Under the pieces are notes generated by a model. The model was not told the origin of the DNA. It searched no databases and saw only the letters and a list, made by a program, of their open reading frames with translations. From Sulfobacillus acidophilus DSM 10332 (GTDB lineage Bacteria; Bacillota; Sulfobacillia; Sulfobacillales; Sulfobacillaceae): DNA of 64,000 nt. Both the position numbers and the translations under genes were made by a program. Below are positions 44,011 through 53,900 of this stretch, piece after piece (within the stretch, counting starts at the first letter, position 1; each line of letters starts with the position of its first letter). The DNA is taken from assembly GCA_000237975.1 (NCBI GenBank), contig CP003179.1, positions 1,798,001 to 1,862,000 of the forward strand, in the 5' to 3' direction.

Positions 44011-44975
44011 GCCGGTCCCACCCCAATGACCTGCAGCACTTGCCGGGTGACCTCGGTAATCGACCCGGCGACTTGTGCGGCGGCGGCGTAGCGATGGCCA
44101 CCGCCCCCAAATTGAATGGCATATTGCGAAACATCGATGTCTTGTTTACCCCGCCAGCTAATTTTCACCCAGCCGGGCCGGTCCATTTCTTTGGTGACCA
44201 CCGCGACTTGCACCGAATCGATCGCGCGTAGATGATGGACTAAGGTGTCCACCGTGGCGTCATGGACGCCAAAAGCATCCATAATCGCCCGAGTGACTTC
44301 GAGCCAGGCGACGCGGTGGTCGCGGGACAGGTTCATATGGCTTAAGGCCCATCCCAATAACCGGACTTCGCCGGCTTTTTGGTGTTCCCATAAGAGTTGG
44401 TTCAAGGAGGCCAAATTTAAACCCCGGTCCGCCAATTGAGCAGCCCAGGCCAGTGTTTGGGAGGTGGTATTGACTTGCCGAAACGATAAGGTGTCGGTGC
44501 TAATCGCCGTATAAAGGCACATCGCGATCTCCGGCGTAATTGGCCATCCGGACCCAAACGCCAAGCGGGTAATCATTTCGCCCGTTGCGGCCGCGTTGGC
44601 GTCGATCCAGTTTACCGTGCCAAATTCGGGGTTATGGGCATGATGATCAATATTGAGGAGAGAAAGACGCTCCCACCCGCTATCTTTGGGCCAAGCCATG
44701 CGACTGGGGCTACCGCAGTCGACGGCCACCAGGCCCTCCCACTCGTCGGGGCGGACCCGATTCCATGACACCACCCGATCGGCCCCAGGTAAGAAATTTA
44801 AGGTCGGCGGAACGTGATCGTGACACACCACTTGCGCCTCGTGACCCATTTGCGCCAGGAGACCGGAAAGCGCCAGCGCCGACCCCAGGGTGTCGCCATC
44901 CGGGCCGGCATGGGCAATGATTAAGAGGCGCCGGTGAGCCAGCAAATGGTCCGCTACGTCCTTCTCACGGTTCAT
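44007..44975 (-). CDS. nrnA: DHH/DHHA1 phosphoesterase, NrnA-like
   Basis: NrnA-type enzymes degrade short oligoribonucleotides and 3'-phosphoadenosine 5'-phosphate. From the ATG at 44975 the product is 322 residues, with the metal motifs HAGPDGD (22-28), VDCG (Asp86), and DHH (110-112), and the DHHA1 substrate motif FGGGGHRYAAAA near the end. The open frame extends 26 codons upstream, but the ATG inside the end of rbfA gives the conserved start. A helper for RNA decay fits with RNase J and PNPase nearby. Confidence 0.93.
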   Translation of the reverse strand: MNREKDVADHLLAHRRLLIIAHAGPDGDTLGSALALSGLLAQMGHEAQVVCHDHVPPTLNFLPGADRVVSWNRVRPDEWEGLVAVDCGSPSRMAWPKDSGWERLSLLNIDHHAHNPEFGTVNWIDANAAATGEMITRLAFGSGWPITPEIAMCLYTAISTDTLSFRQVNTTSQTLAWAAQLADRGLNLASLNQLLWEHQKAGEVRLLGWALSHMNLSRDHRVAWLEVTRAIMDAFGVHDATVDTLVHHLRAIDSVQVAVVTKEMDRPGWVKISWRGKQDIDVSQYAIQFGGGGHRYAAAAQVAGSITEVTRQVLQVIGVGPA

Positions 44976-45330
44976 CCGGCACCTCGGGCCGCGGCGGGAG
45001 AGATTGCAATAATTCGTGAATGTGCAGGCTCTCCGTGATAGACGAATCGACAATAAAGACGAGTTCCGGAGCCATACGCAGACCGAGCCGGCGGGAAACC
45101 TCTCCCCGCAAAAACCGTTGCGCGCTCTTTAATCCCTCCAACGAGGCTTTGACCTCCTCAGGGGTTCCCATAATACTGACGAAAATCTTAGCTTGTTGTA
45201 AGTCTCGCGTCACCTCGACATGGGTAATGCTGACGAAACCCACGCGCGGATCTTTAATCTCTGTGAGCAACATCTCGCCCAGCTCCCGCTGCATTAGCTG
45301 GGCGACGCGCTTTGCCCGTGTCTGGTTCAT
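44965..45330 (-). CDS. rbfA: 30S ribosome-binding factor RbfA
   Basis: RbfA is a small KH-fold protein needed for late 30S subunit maturation and 16S 5'-end processing. The 121-residue product has the ADVA-like opening (RAKRVAQLMQRELGEMLLTEIKDPR), VSITHVEVTRDLQQAKIFVS and the C-terminal LRMAPELVFIVDSSITES. It starts 17 bases after infB. Bacillus has ylxP between the two, absent here. Confidence 0.95.
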   Translation of the reverse strand: MNQTRAKRVAQLMQRELGEMLLTEIKDPRVGFVSITHVEVTRDLQQAKIFVSIMGTPEEVKASLEGLKSAQRFLRGEVSRRLGLRMAPELVFIVDSSITESLHIHELLQSLPPRPEVPDEP

Positions 45331-45347
45331 GTCTGGCCGTCCTTTAA

Positions 45348-47987
45348 CTAACTGGCTTTAACCTCTTCTTGGGTAAAGACCTCCAAGATATCCCCAACTT
45401 TGATGTCGTTGAATTTCTCGAGCCCAATGCCACATTCATACCCGGTGGCCACTTCCCGCACATCATCCTTAAATCGTTTGAGGGAAGCGATAGCACCTTC
45501 GTGAATGACGGTTCCGTCACGGATGACACGCACTTGGCCTGATCGTAGTATCTTCCCTTCGGTGACGTAGCATCCGCCCACCGCGCCGACCTTGGGTACG
45601 CGGAAGACTTCCCGGACCTCCGCGCGGCCTAAGAAGAGTTCTTGGTACTTCGGTTCCAACATACCGGTCAGGGCTTGCTTGATGTCGTCAATGGCTTCGT
45701 AAATAATCCGGTACTGACGGATGTCGACATGTTCGCGTTCGGCCAATTGCCGGGCCTTCGATTCCATACTCACGCCAAATCCGATGATAATGGCGCCCGA
45801 GGCCTGGGCCAACATCACGTCCGATTCGGTAATGGAACCGACGCCGGTATGCAAGACGCGCACCCGTACCTCGTCGTTGGACAGTTTATCCAAGGCTTGG
45901 GCCAAGGCTTCGGCGGAACCGTGAACGTCGGCTTTGATGACCAGGTTGAGATCGCGCACGGCTTCATCTTTCAGCCGTTGATAGAACTCATCCAGCGATA
46001 CGCCCCGCGGACCCGACTCGGATGAGGCCCGCAGTCGATTGGCGCGGGCATCGGCAATGCTTTTGGCTTGCCGTTCGTCGGGCATGATCACGAAATCATC
46101 CCCGGCTTCCGGCAACTCGTTGAATCCGAGTACCTCGACCGGCATCGAGGGGCCCACTTCTTTCACCCGTTGTCCGCGATCGTTGATCAGGGCGCGCACG
46201 CGGCCCCAAACCGTTCCGGAGAGGAACACGTCCCCCACGTGTAAGGTCCCCCGTTTGACGAGCACCGTGGCCACCGGTCCCCGGCCGCGATCCAACTTGG
46301 CCTCGATAATGGTGCCGGAGGCCGGCCGATCCGGATTGGCTTTTAGCTCCATGATTTCCGCCTGCACCAAAAGGGCTTCCAATAATTTGTCGATGCCTTC
46401 CCCGGTGCGGGCCGATACCGGGACCATAATCGTATCCCCACCCCATTCTTCCGCGATGAGTCCGTATTCCGTCAGTTCGGTCCGGACGCGCTCGGGATTG
46501 GCATCGGGCAAATCAATTTTGTTGATCGCCACTACAATCGGCACATTGGCCGCCTTGGCGTGATTAATGGCTTCCACGGTTTGCGGCATCACCCCGTCAT
46601 TGGCGGCGACCACCAGAATGGCGATATCGGTCACCTGGGCACCCCGGGCGCGCATGGCGGTAAACGCTTCATGGCCGGGCGTATCCAAAAACACGATGGG
46701 ATGGCCGTCATGTTCGACAACGGAAGCCCCGATATGCTGCGTAATCCCCCCGGCTTCGCTTTGGGTCACCCGGGTCGAGCGAATGCGGTCCAGCAAGGAG
46801 GTTTTGCCATGGTCGACGTGCCCCATGACGGTTACGACCGGCGGCCGCTCGCGGAGAGACTCCGGTGCGTCTTCTTCCCCTTGAATCAAAATCTCCTCTT
46901 GCTCTTGCACGGAAGCCCGTTCTTCCACTTCCGCTCCCAGCTCGGTAGCCACAATGACCGCGGTTTCTTTATCCAGCTCGTGGTTGACGCCGACCATGAC
47001 GCCAAGATTAATCAACCGTTTAATGAGTTCCGTCGCTTTAATGCCGAGTTGATCGGCCAAATCTTTGACGACAATCGAGCCGCTGATCACGATACGACGC
47101 TGTACCGGCGGCATGGAGGTGTCTTGCACCGGTTGGTGCGCCTTCATTTTTTTCTTGCGGCTGCCCATCCGCTCTTCGTCCCAATCCCGCAAGGACCGCC
47201 GTTCTTCAAATTCATGGGGTTTTCGGTCTTTCGGATTGCGCCGATTTTGATCGCGAGCGGGACGAGCCGGGGTGGGCGGCGGCGGTACCGCTAAGGGCCG
47301 TCCGGCCCCTGGCCGATTGGGGGCTCCCGGACGAGGACCTCCCGGACGGTTGGCACCGCCAGGCGGACCTCCGGCGGGCCGGCCACCGGGGGCCGGTCGC
47401 CGTTGATCATGGCCATAGGGCGGACGATTACCGCCCGCGGGTGCACCAGGGCGAGGGCCGGTCGGTGCTGCCGGATTGGGCCGTGGGCCGGTGGGACGAT
47501 GGTCATGACCGTTTCGGTTGCCGGCCGCGGGATGGGGGCGATGATCGCCGCGGTTTGGTCCCGGATACCGCTGGTTGTCGGCCGGTCTGGTCGTGCCGGC
47601 GGCGGGCCGATTGGTCATCGGTTCCGGTCGGCTGCTGCCGGGCACCACCGGACGTTCGGGGCGGGGCGCCGGATTGACGCGAGGCTCCGTCATGGTTGGG
47701 CGCGGTGGTTGCGGGGCGGCCGGCTTGGGAACCACGGCGGGCGCCGGAGTGCTCGTGCTGGCGGCGGCCGCCGGTCGCGGTTTGGCTTCCGGTTTGGGTT
47801 CCGGCGGAAGTTTCCCTTCCATGATGTCCCTCACGGTTTTCACCGCTTCCGGCTCCACGGTGCTCATGTGATTTTTGATACCTTCTACCTTCAATCGATG
47901 AAGGAGATCGATGAGCCGGCGACTGTCGAGCTTGAGCTCTTTCGCCAGCTCGTAGACCCTGACCTTGTCTTTGTCCTTGTCTGCCAA
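45348..47987 (-). CDS. infB: Translation initiation factor IF-2
   Basis: IF-2 is the GTPase that brings initiator tRNA to the ribosome. The 879-residue product has an N-terminal IF2_N domain (about 8-55), a long Pro/Gly/Arg-rich linker (about 60-260), a second IF2_N-like domain (about 297-350), and the GTPase domain with GHVDHGKT (389-396), DTPGHE and NKID. C-terminal domains II to IV follow. The start is a TTG at 47987, with GGGGGG seven bases upstream, within the reading frame of ylxQ. The linker's codon composition leaves long open frames in other phases. Confidence 0.97.
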   Translation of the reverse strand: MADKDKDKVRVYELAKELKLDSRRLIDLLHRLKVEGIKNHMSTVEPEAVKTVRDIMEGKLPPEPKPEAKPRPAAAASTSTPAPAVVPKPAAPQPPRPTMTEPRVNPAPRPERPVVPGSSRPEPMTNRPAAGTTRPADNQRYPGPNRGDHRPHPAAGNRNGHDHRPTGPRPNPAAPTGPRPGAPAGGNRPPYGHDQRRPAPGGRPAGGPPGGANRPGGPRPGAPNRPGAGRPLAVPPPPTPARPARDQNRRNPKDRKPHEFEERRSLRDWDEERMGSRKKKMKAHQPVQDTSMPPVQRRIVISGSIVVKDLADQLGIKATELIKRLINLGVMVGVNHELDKETAVIVATELGAEVEERASVQEQEEILIQGEEDAPESLRERPPVVTVMGHVDHGKTSLLDRIRSTRVTQSEAGGITQHIGASVVEHDGHPIVFLDTPGHEAFTAMRARGAQVTDIAILVVAANDGVMPQTVEAINHAKAANVPIVVAINKIDLPDANPERVRTELTEYGLIAEEWGGDTIMVPVSARTGEGIDKLLEALLVQAEIMELKANPDRPASGTIIEAKLDRGRGPVATVLVKRGTLHVGDVFLSGTVWGRVRALINDRGQRVKEVGPSMPVEVLGFNELPEAGDDFVIMPDERQAKSIADARANRLRASSESGPRGVSLDEFYQRLKDEAVRDLNLVIKADVHGSAEALAQALDKLSNDEVRVRVLHTGVGSITESDVMLAQASGAIIIGFGVSMESKARQLAEREHVDIRQYRIIYEAIDDIKQALTGMLEPKYQELFLGRAEVREVFRVPKVGAVGGCYVTEGKILRSGQVRVIRDGTVIHEGAIASLKRFKDDVREVATGYECGIGLEKFNDIKVGDILEVFTQEEVKAS

Positions 47988-48303
47988 GAATAATCCCCCC
48001 TGCGCTTTTCACCTGTTCCAAAATCTTCTCCGCCAGTGCTGCATCGCTAATCGCAACTACCGCATGCGGACCCATTCCTATCGCATGGCCCAGCTCTACC
48101 TTGGTGCCGATTTGCACAATGGGCACCGACAAATCTTGGGCCCACAGGTGATATTTGCGGTATAGCGATGGCCCGGCATCCGTCGCTAAAATAATCAGCC
48201 GCACCAACTGGTGCTTCATCGCATTGGTGACTTGGTTTTCGCCCGGAAAAAGGTTACCCGCTCGCCGGGCAATGCCGACCAAATTGGTCCACTGGGATTT
48301 CAT
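47503..48303 (-). CDS. ylxQ: YlxQ (L7Ae-family RNA-binding protein) reading into infB
   Basis: The first ~100 residues are an L7Ae-type kink-turn-binding protein: [36 protein letters not shown] and [21 protein letters not shown]. YlxQ homologues normally end here. In this sequence there is no stop before infB, and the frame continues for about 160 codons out of phase within infB, ending at 47503. The extra tail is Gly/Arg/Gln/Ser/His-rich and looks like a by-product of infB composition. The ATG at 48303 overlaps the ylxR stop by four bases. The L7Ae part is certain; whether the tail is made is not. Confidence 0.8.
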   Translation of the reverse strand: MKSQWTNLVGIARRAGNLFPGENQVTNAMKHQLVRLIILATDAGPSLYRKYHLWAQDLSVPIVQIGTKVELGHAIGMGPHAVVAISDAALAEKILEQVKSAGGIILGRQGQRQGQGLRAGERAQARQSPAHRSPSSIEGRRYQKSHEHRGAGSGENREGHHGRETSAGTQTGSQTATGGRRQHEHSGARRGSQAGRPATTAPNHDGASRQSGAPPRTSGGARQQPTGTDDQSARRRHDQTGRQPAVSGTKPRRSSPPSRGRQPKRS

Positions 48304-48569
48304 GGGAGTTCTTCCGCCAGTTGATTGAGTGCGACCACCAACTCTTCCGGCAACGGCACTTCCAACGCCCGTTCAATGCGATGCGTCTTTAGGGCTCCGG
48401 TAATACATTGCCGACTGGGGCACAAATACGCGCCTCGTCCCGACACTTTGCCTTTGGTGTCGATGAGCAATTGTCCGTCGGGCTGGCGCACCACCCGCAT
48501 CAGTTCCTTTTTGGGCCGTGTCGTATGGCACGCTACACAGGTGCGTAAGGGCACCTTTTTGATTTTCAT
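48300..48569 (-). CDS. ylxR: YlxR family RNA-binding protein (RNase P modulator type)
   Basis: YlxR/RnpM is a small RNA-binding protein reported to bind and modulate RNase P. From the ATG at 48569 it is 89 residues with the conserved RTCVACHTTRPKKELMRVVR opening and SGRGAYLCPSRQC, containing four cysteines in CxxC-like pairs. The frame extends 17 codons upstream into nusA. The ATG overlaps the nusA stop by four bases (ATGA), so it is coupled to NusA. Confidence 0.93.
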   Translation of the reverse strand: MKIKKVPLRTCVACHTTRPKKELMRVVRQPDGQLLIDTKGKVSGRGAYLCPSRQCITGALKTHRIERALEVPLPEELVVALNQLAEELP

Positions 48570-49615
48570 GCCCACCAGCTCCCGCTCACTTGCGATTCCG
48601 ATTTCAAATCGACCCGCCACCCGGTCAGTTTGGCTGCCAACCGCGCATTTTGCCCCTCTTTGCCGATTCCCAGCGACAGTTGATTATCCGGTACCACGAC
48701 TCGCGCCGACCGCGTATCCGGCTCGATCGTCACGTCTACCACCCGGGCGGGCGACAACGCATTGGCGACCAATACGGCGGGATCCGGATCCCACGCGATA
48801 ATGTCAAGTTTTTCGCCACGCAACTCGTTGACGATGGATTGCACCCGCTGGCCTTTGTTGCCTACACACGCGCCGACCGGATCGACATCCGGATCGTCCG
48901 ACCACACGGCAATCTTCGTGCGGGCGCCGGCTTCGCGGGCAATCCCTTTGATTTCCACGATCCCCTCGTGGATTTCGGGCACTTCCAATTCAAATAGCCG
49001 CCGGACGAGTCCCGGGTGGCTGCGGGATAAATAGACTTGCGGGCCCTTGGTGGTTTTTTTGACTTCCACCACGTATAACTTGACCCGTTCGTGGGGCCTT
49101 AAGATTTCTCCCGGCACTTGTTCGTTAGGCATTAAAATCGCTTCGGTCCGACCGAGATCAATAAATACCAGGCCGCGTTCGACGCGCTGTACCACGCCGG
49201 TGACGATATCGCCCTCACGATTGGAGTATTCATCATAAATCATCCCGCGCTCGGCTTCCCGAATACGTTGGACAATGACTTGTTTAGCCGTTTGAGCGGC
49301 AATCCGACCAAAATTTTTGGGCGTAATTTCGAATTCGACCACATCGCCCACATCTACTCCCGGCTTCACATGATGGGCCTCGGTCACGCTGACCTCGAGG
49401 CGGTGATCCTGCACCTCTTCCACCACGGTTTTCAGCGCGTAGACTTCGGTGGCCCCCGTTTGGCGGTTTATATGGACGCGGACATTCTGTGCGGAGCCAA
49501 AGTTGCGCCGATACGCGGAGATGAGAGCCGATTCGATGGCTTGAAATAAAACTTCTTTGTCAACCCCTTTTTCGCGCTCTAACTCGGCTAACGCATCCAT
49601 TAACTCGTTGTTCAT
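48566..49615 (-). CDS. nusA: Transcription termination/antitermination factor NusA
   Basis: NusA binds RNA polymerase and RNA, promoting pausing and termination. From the ATG at 49615 the product is 349 residues with an N-terminal polymerase-binding domain (MNNELMDALAELEREKGVDKEVL), an S1 domain (IVTGVVQRVERGLVFIDLGRTEAILMPNEQ) and two KH domains (GACVGNKGQRVQSIVNELRGEKLDI; LSLGIGKEGQNARLAAKLTGW). GGAGG lies nine bases before the start. It opens the operon. The rimP gene that normally precedes nusA is not present. Confidence 0.97.
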   Translation of the reverse strand: MNNELMDALAELEREKGVDKEVLFQAIESALISAYRRNFGSAQNVRVHINRQTGATEVYALKTVVEEVQDHRLEVSVTEAHHVKPGVDVGDVVEFEITPKNFGRIAAQTAKQVIVQRIREAERGMIYDEYSNREGDIVTGVVQRVERGLVFIDLGRTEAILMPNEQVPGEILRPHERVKLYVVEVKKTTKGPQVYLSRSHPGLVRRLFELEVPEIHEGIVEIKGIAREAGARTKIAVWSDDPDVDPVGACVGNKGQRVQSIVNELRGEKLDIIAWDPDPAVLVANALSPARVVDVTIEPDTRSARVVVPDNQLSLGIGKEGQNARLAAKLTGWRVDLKSESQVSGSWWA

Positions 49616-49661
49616 TCCGTCATTCCTCCTTAAACCGCCTGGTGCCCTTGTCAAGCGAAAA

Positions 49662-49686
49662 GAGTGGGATGACATGCTCCCCACTC
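49662..49686 (-). promoter_or_regulatory. Terminator-like hairpin in the nusA leader
   Basis: On the minus strand GAGTGGG and CCCACTC form a perfect 7-base stem with an 11-base loop, followed by TTTTCGC. It lies between the likely nusA promoter and its start. It may attenuate the operon under NusA control, or be the terminator of the upstream polC-MFS unit if the promoter is not used. Confidence 0.45.
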
Positions 49687-49742
49687 CGAGTCACCGACCG
49701 TGCTCCCGAAATTTTGGGCTATCGCGACCAAATTCTCTCCAT

Positions 49743-49771
49743 ATAATAACATAAGCTGGAATGCTCGACAA
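49743..49771 (-). promoter_or_regulatory. SigA-type promoter for the nusA operon
   Basis: On the minus strand TTGTCG (49771-49766) and TATTAT (49748-49743) are separated by 17 bases. The leader would be about 120 bases. It follows the MFS gene stop by about 16 bases and starts the nusA-to-ribF unit. Confidence 0.6.
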
Positions 49772-49786
49772 CCAACCACCTCCGTC

Positions 49787-50980
49787 TTACCCGCCGGGCC
49801 GAGGGCCGGTTGCCGATTCGGCAGGCGGGTGCCGACGCCAACGCCAGCCGACGACGACCGTCACCCCCAAAAGCCAGGCCGCTCCCGCCACAAACGGCCG
49901 GGTGGTGCCGTAGGGCAAGAGAAGGCCGCTGACCAGGGCTAAAACGGTCGCTCCCAGGGTCCCGCTGGCTTGAAACCATCCCTGGACTTGCCCGCGCGCA
50001 TCCGGGGGAGCGCTTTCCATGACCATGGTAGTCAGCGCCGGTCCGGAAAGGCTGATGGCCAGCGCTTCCAATACGCTCGCGGCAATCGAAGCCCAGGCCC
50101 AGCGGGACACGATGTAAAACACGACGATAGCGGTTTGGAGTAGCGCCCCCGCCAACACCCACCGCCGCCGTTCACCCGGTCGATCCGCCAAGCGTCCGTT
50201 CCAGAGGCTAAAGAGCAAGAGCGGCAACGAAAAAAGACTAAAAGAGAGCCCGATGACCCAATTGCTCGCACCAAGCCCCCGCATATAAAGACTCCAGGTG
50301 GCGTCGTACATCCCGCTTAATCCGGTCAGGCTAAACGTGAGCAAAAAAGGCGGCCATAGCTGACGAATCCAGGCGGACCAGAATGCGGGAGCCCGACGGG
50401 GAGGCCGGGCGGCGGGCCGTTCCGGCCGATGTCGGGGAAGCCAACTCCCGAGAGCGAAAGCGGCTAAGGTATTTAACCCGGCACCTGCCCAAAACGGCCG
50501 GCTCAGATGTCCCGAGGCCCCTAAAAGTCCGCCGATGAGGGGGCCGACGGTAAATCCCGCGCTACTGGACGCGTACAGCAGGCCATAAGCCCGACCGCGT
50601 TCGGCCTCGGGTACCAAATCGGCGACCAACGCATTGGCGGCGGGCATGAAGGCGCCGGCTCCGACCCCTTGCACCAGGCGCCAGACAATGTAAAAAGGCC
50701 ATGGCCAAGACCCGACAAACGCGAGGGTACCCACCGCTTCCCATACCGCGCCGGCCACCAACAACGGTTTTCGGCCCCAGATATCCGAGAGCCGTCCGAA
50801 TCCCAACTGCGCCACAAAAGAGATGGCGGCAAACCCCGAAGCCATGACCCCCATCCAGCCCAGCGGCATGCCGTGATCCCGCACGAAAAGCGGCAAAATC
50901 GGCAAGATTGCTCCCCAGCCGCTTTGGACCACCGTATTGGCGACCAGAACGGCCCAGAACGCGCGACGCGAGGATGTCAT
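49787..50980 (-). CDS. MFS transporter, multidrug-efflux-like
   Basis: A 397-residue major facilitator with about 12 hydrophobic segments. The loop 2-3 signature is GFGRLSDIWGRKPLLV, followed by VQGVGAGAFMPAANALVAD (motif C-like region), which favours drug/H+ antiport. The substrate is unknown. The ATG lies two bases after the polC stop, so it is probably translated with polC. Its presence between polC and nusA, in place of rimP, is unusual. Confidence 0.88.
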   Translation of the reverse strand: MTSSRRAFWAVLVANTVVQSGWGAILPILPLFVRDHGMPLGWMGVMASGFAAISFVAQLGFGRLSDIWGRKPLLVAGAVWEAVGTLAFVGSWPWPFYIVWRLVQGVGAGAFMPAANALVADLVPEAERGRAYGLLYASSSAGFTVGPLIGGLLGASGHLSRPFWAGAGLNTLAAFALGSWLPRHRPERPAARPPRRAPAFWSAWIRQLWPPFLLTFSLTGLSGMYDATWSLYMRGLGASNWVIGLSFSLFSLPLLLFSLWNGRLADRPGERRRWVLAGALLQTAIVVFYIVSRWAWASIAASVLEALAISLSGPALTTMVMESAPPDARGQVQGWFQASGTLGATVLALVSGLLLPYGTTRPFVAGAAWLLGVTVVVGWRWRRHPPAESATGPRPGG

Positions 50981-50982
50981 AA

Positions 50983-53900
50983 TCAGAAGAACCCGAGCTG
51001 ACTGGTTTCGCCCAATCCGTCCAGGGCACCATGCTGTCGTAATAGGTCGATGACACTCTTGGTCAGGCGTGCGCGTTGGCGGAGGTCGTCAATTGATAGA
51101 AAAGGCTTTTCTTGTCGGGCCTCAATAATGTGTTGTGCAGCATTCTGGCCTAAACCGGGGAGCGCCGCGAACGGCATTAATAAGCCGTCCGTTTCCAACA
51201 AAAAGCGGGTGGCGTGGGAACGTTCCAAATCGATGGGATAAAAATGAAATCCCCGGGCCAGCATTTCCCGTGCCACTTCCAGGACGATAACAAGGGATTT
51301 TTCTTTCGGACTGGCGTCGTTCCCTTTACTTTCAATATCGGCGAGCGCGCGGTTGACCGCCTTAATACCTCCCAAAACGATGTCCGGGGCAAAATCCGAT
51401 GCCCGTACCGAAAAGTAGGTGGCGTAATAGGCCAACGGATGATAAACCTTAAACCAGGCGATTCGCCAACCCATCATGACATACGCGGCGGCATGGGCCT
51501 TGGGAAACAGATAGCTGATTTTCCCACAAGACTCGATATACCAATCGGGTACCCCGTGAGCTTTCATCACCTCAATTTGGTCCGGCTTTAACCCTTTGCC
51601 TTTACGAACCGACTCCGATATGCCAAATGCCACTTTGGGTTCGAGACCACGCTGAATCAAATACAACATGATGTCGTCGCGGGTGGCGATCACCTCCGAC
51701 AAATTGGCGAGTTGTTGCCGGATTAAATCTTGGGCATTATTCGTCCACACTTCCGTGCCGTGCGACAAGCCGGAAATCCGGATGAGTTCGGCAAATGTCT
51801 TCGGCCGCGTGTCGACTAACATGTTTCGGACAAATCGGGTGCCGAACTCCGGTATGCCTAAGCTACCGACCGGTGTGGCAATCTCTTCGGCGCTAATCCC
51901 CAACGCCGAAACCTCCCGAAAGAGGCTCATCACTTTGTCGTCCTGAAAGGGAATGTCTTGCGGCGCGATCCCGGTTAAATCTTGTAGCATGCGAATGACC
52001 GTCGGATCATCGTGTCCCAGTAAATCGAGCTTCAAGAGCCGCCCTTCAATGGCGTGGTAATCGAAATGCGTGGTGATGACATCCGAGGTCCGATCATCGG
52101 CCGGATGTTGGACAGGACAGAAATGATGAATATCTTCATCGGCCGGTACGACCATCAGGCCGCCCGGGTGTTGGCCTGTGGTGCGTTTAACGCCGGTAAT
52201 GCCCGAGGCCAGCCATTCGATTTCGGCCGGAGTCAACTCGCGGCCGTTCTCCCGCGCCCAGGCCTTAACCAATCCGAAAGCGGTTTTTTCGGCCACCGTG
52301 GCGATGGTTCCGGCCCGAAAAACATGTCCTTGGCCAAACAATTCTTCCGTATAGCGGTGAATCACAGGTTGGTAGTCACCGGAAAAATTGAGGTCGATAT
52401 CCGGTACCTTATCCCCTTCAAACCCTAAGAACGTCTCGAAGGGAATGTCCTGTCCGTCCCCAATAAGGGGGGTCTGACAATGCGGGCAAAGCTTCGGCGG
52501 CAGATCATAACCCGATCCATAGCTCTCCCCCGCCTCAAAATCGGTATACCGGCAACGGGGACAGCGATAATGCGGCGGTAAGGGATTGACCTCCGTAATG
52601 CGTAACAGGGTGGCGACCAACGACGAACCTACCGAACCTCGCGAGCCGACCAGGTATCCGTCGTCCAGCGATTTTTGCACCAATCGATGGGCAATGTAGT
52701 AGATACTGGCAAATCCGTTACTGACGATGGCGTGCACTTCCTTATCGAGCCGTTTTTGGACGATGTCGGGCAACGGATCGCCATAAAGCTCGCGGGCTCG
52801 GATATAGGGCATTTGCGACACCACTTCTTCCGCCTCGGGTAATTTAGGCGAGAAAAGGCCGCTCGGAACCGGCTTAACCGGTTCAATACGGGCCAATAGG
52901 GCCTCGGGCTCTTCGATCACCAGTTGCCGACCGATCTCGGGTCCAAGCCAGGCAAACTCGTCTAAGAGCTCTTCCGTGGTGCGGAGATACAGCGTATCCA
53001 GCCGATTATGTAATTCGCCCTTAGCGGTTTGGGCTAAAATTTCTCGGTAGATACTGTCGGACGAGCGCAAATAATGGACGTCCGATACCGCCAAAACCGG
53101 TTTGTGGGCTTTTTGACCCCACTCGATGATCTGTTCGATGAAGTGCCGTACACCGTCTAAGCCGTCTAAATTTTCTTCGCTCATCAAGGTCTGCGCGCTA
53201 CCGGGAGCGACCACTTCCCAATAGTCGTAGAAACGTCCCAATTCCTCTCGTTCGTGGTCGTCGGCATTGCGAAATAAAGCCTCGGCGATTTCCCCGCCGT
53301 GAAAGGGGCTTCCAATCAATAAATGTTCCCGCACCGCGGTCAGACGGTTTCGGGGAATTCGCGGCACGCGATGAAAATACTGTAGGTGGGATTCGGAGAC
53401 CAGTCGGTACAGGGCTTCGATGCCCGGTTGCGACTTGACTAACACGACCGCCGGAATAGGACGGCCCACTTGATAGCCGACCGCCAGCGCTTGACCGGAT
53501 TGAAAATGGGGCACGTCTTCCATGAGCTGGGTCAACAGGCGGATCGTTAAGTGCCCGGTTGCTTCGGCATCGGCTAAGGCCCGGTGATGTTGGGACAAGG
53601 GAATCCGGAAATAATCGGTTAGGGGCCCCAAACCATAGCTTTTGAGCCCCGGCACTAGAGCCCGGGCTAACGCCAAAGTGTCCAGGATGGCAAACGGAAA
53701 GGTCGTCGGGCCGTCCGGGCGGATATAGGTCTGGTAGGCGCGCCGCAAAAATCCCATATCAAAGCGTGCATTATGGGCGGCCAAAACCGCCCCCTCCGCC
53801 CATTGGAAGAACGCGCCCCAGGCTTCTTCGGGGCGGACCCCTTCAGCCAATTCTTCGGCCTTGATCCCGGTAATCCGCGTGGTCGCCACCGATACGCTCC

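Noticed and set aside
46560-47294. 244-codon frame on the plus strand opposite infB
   Set aside because: It mirrors the GC-rich codons of IF-2, has no ribosome site or recognisable domain, and the infB protein on the other strand is unambiguous.
47403-47993. 196-codon plus-strand frame opposite the infB linker, rich in Arg and Gly
   Set aside because: It is the complement of the Pro/Gly-rich IF-2 linker; such composition leaves all frames open.
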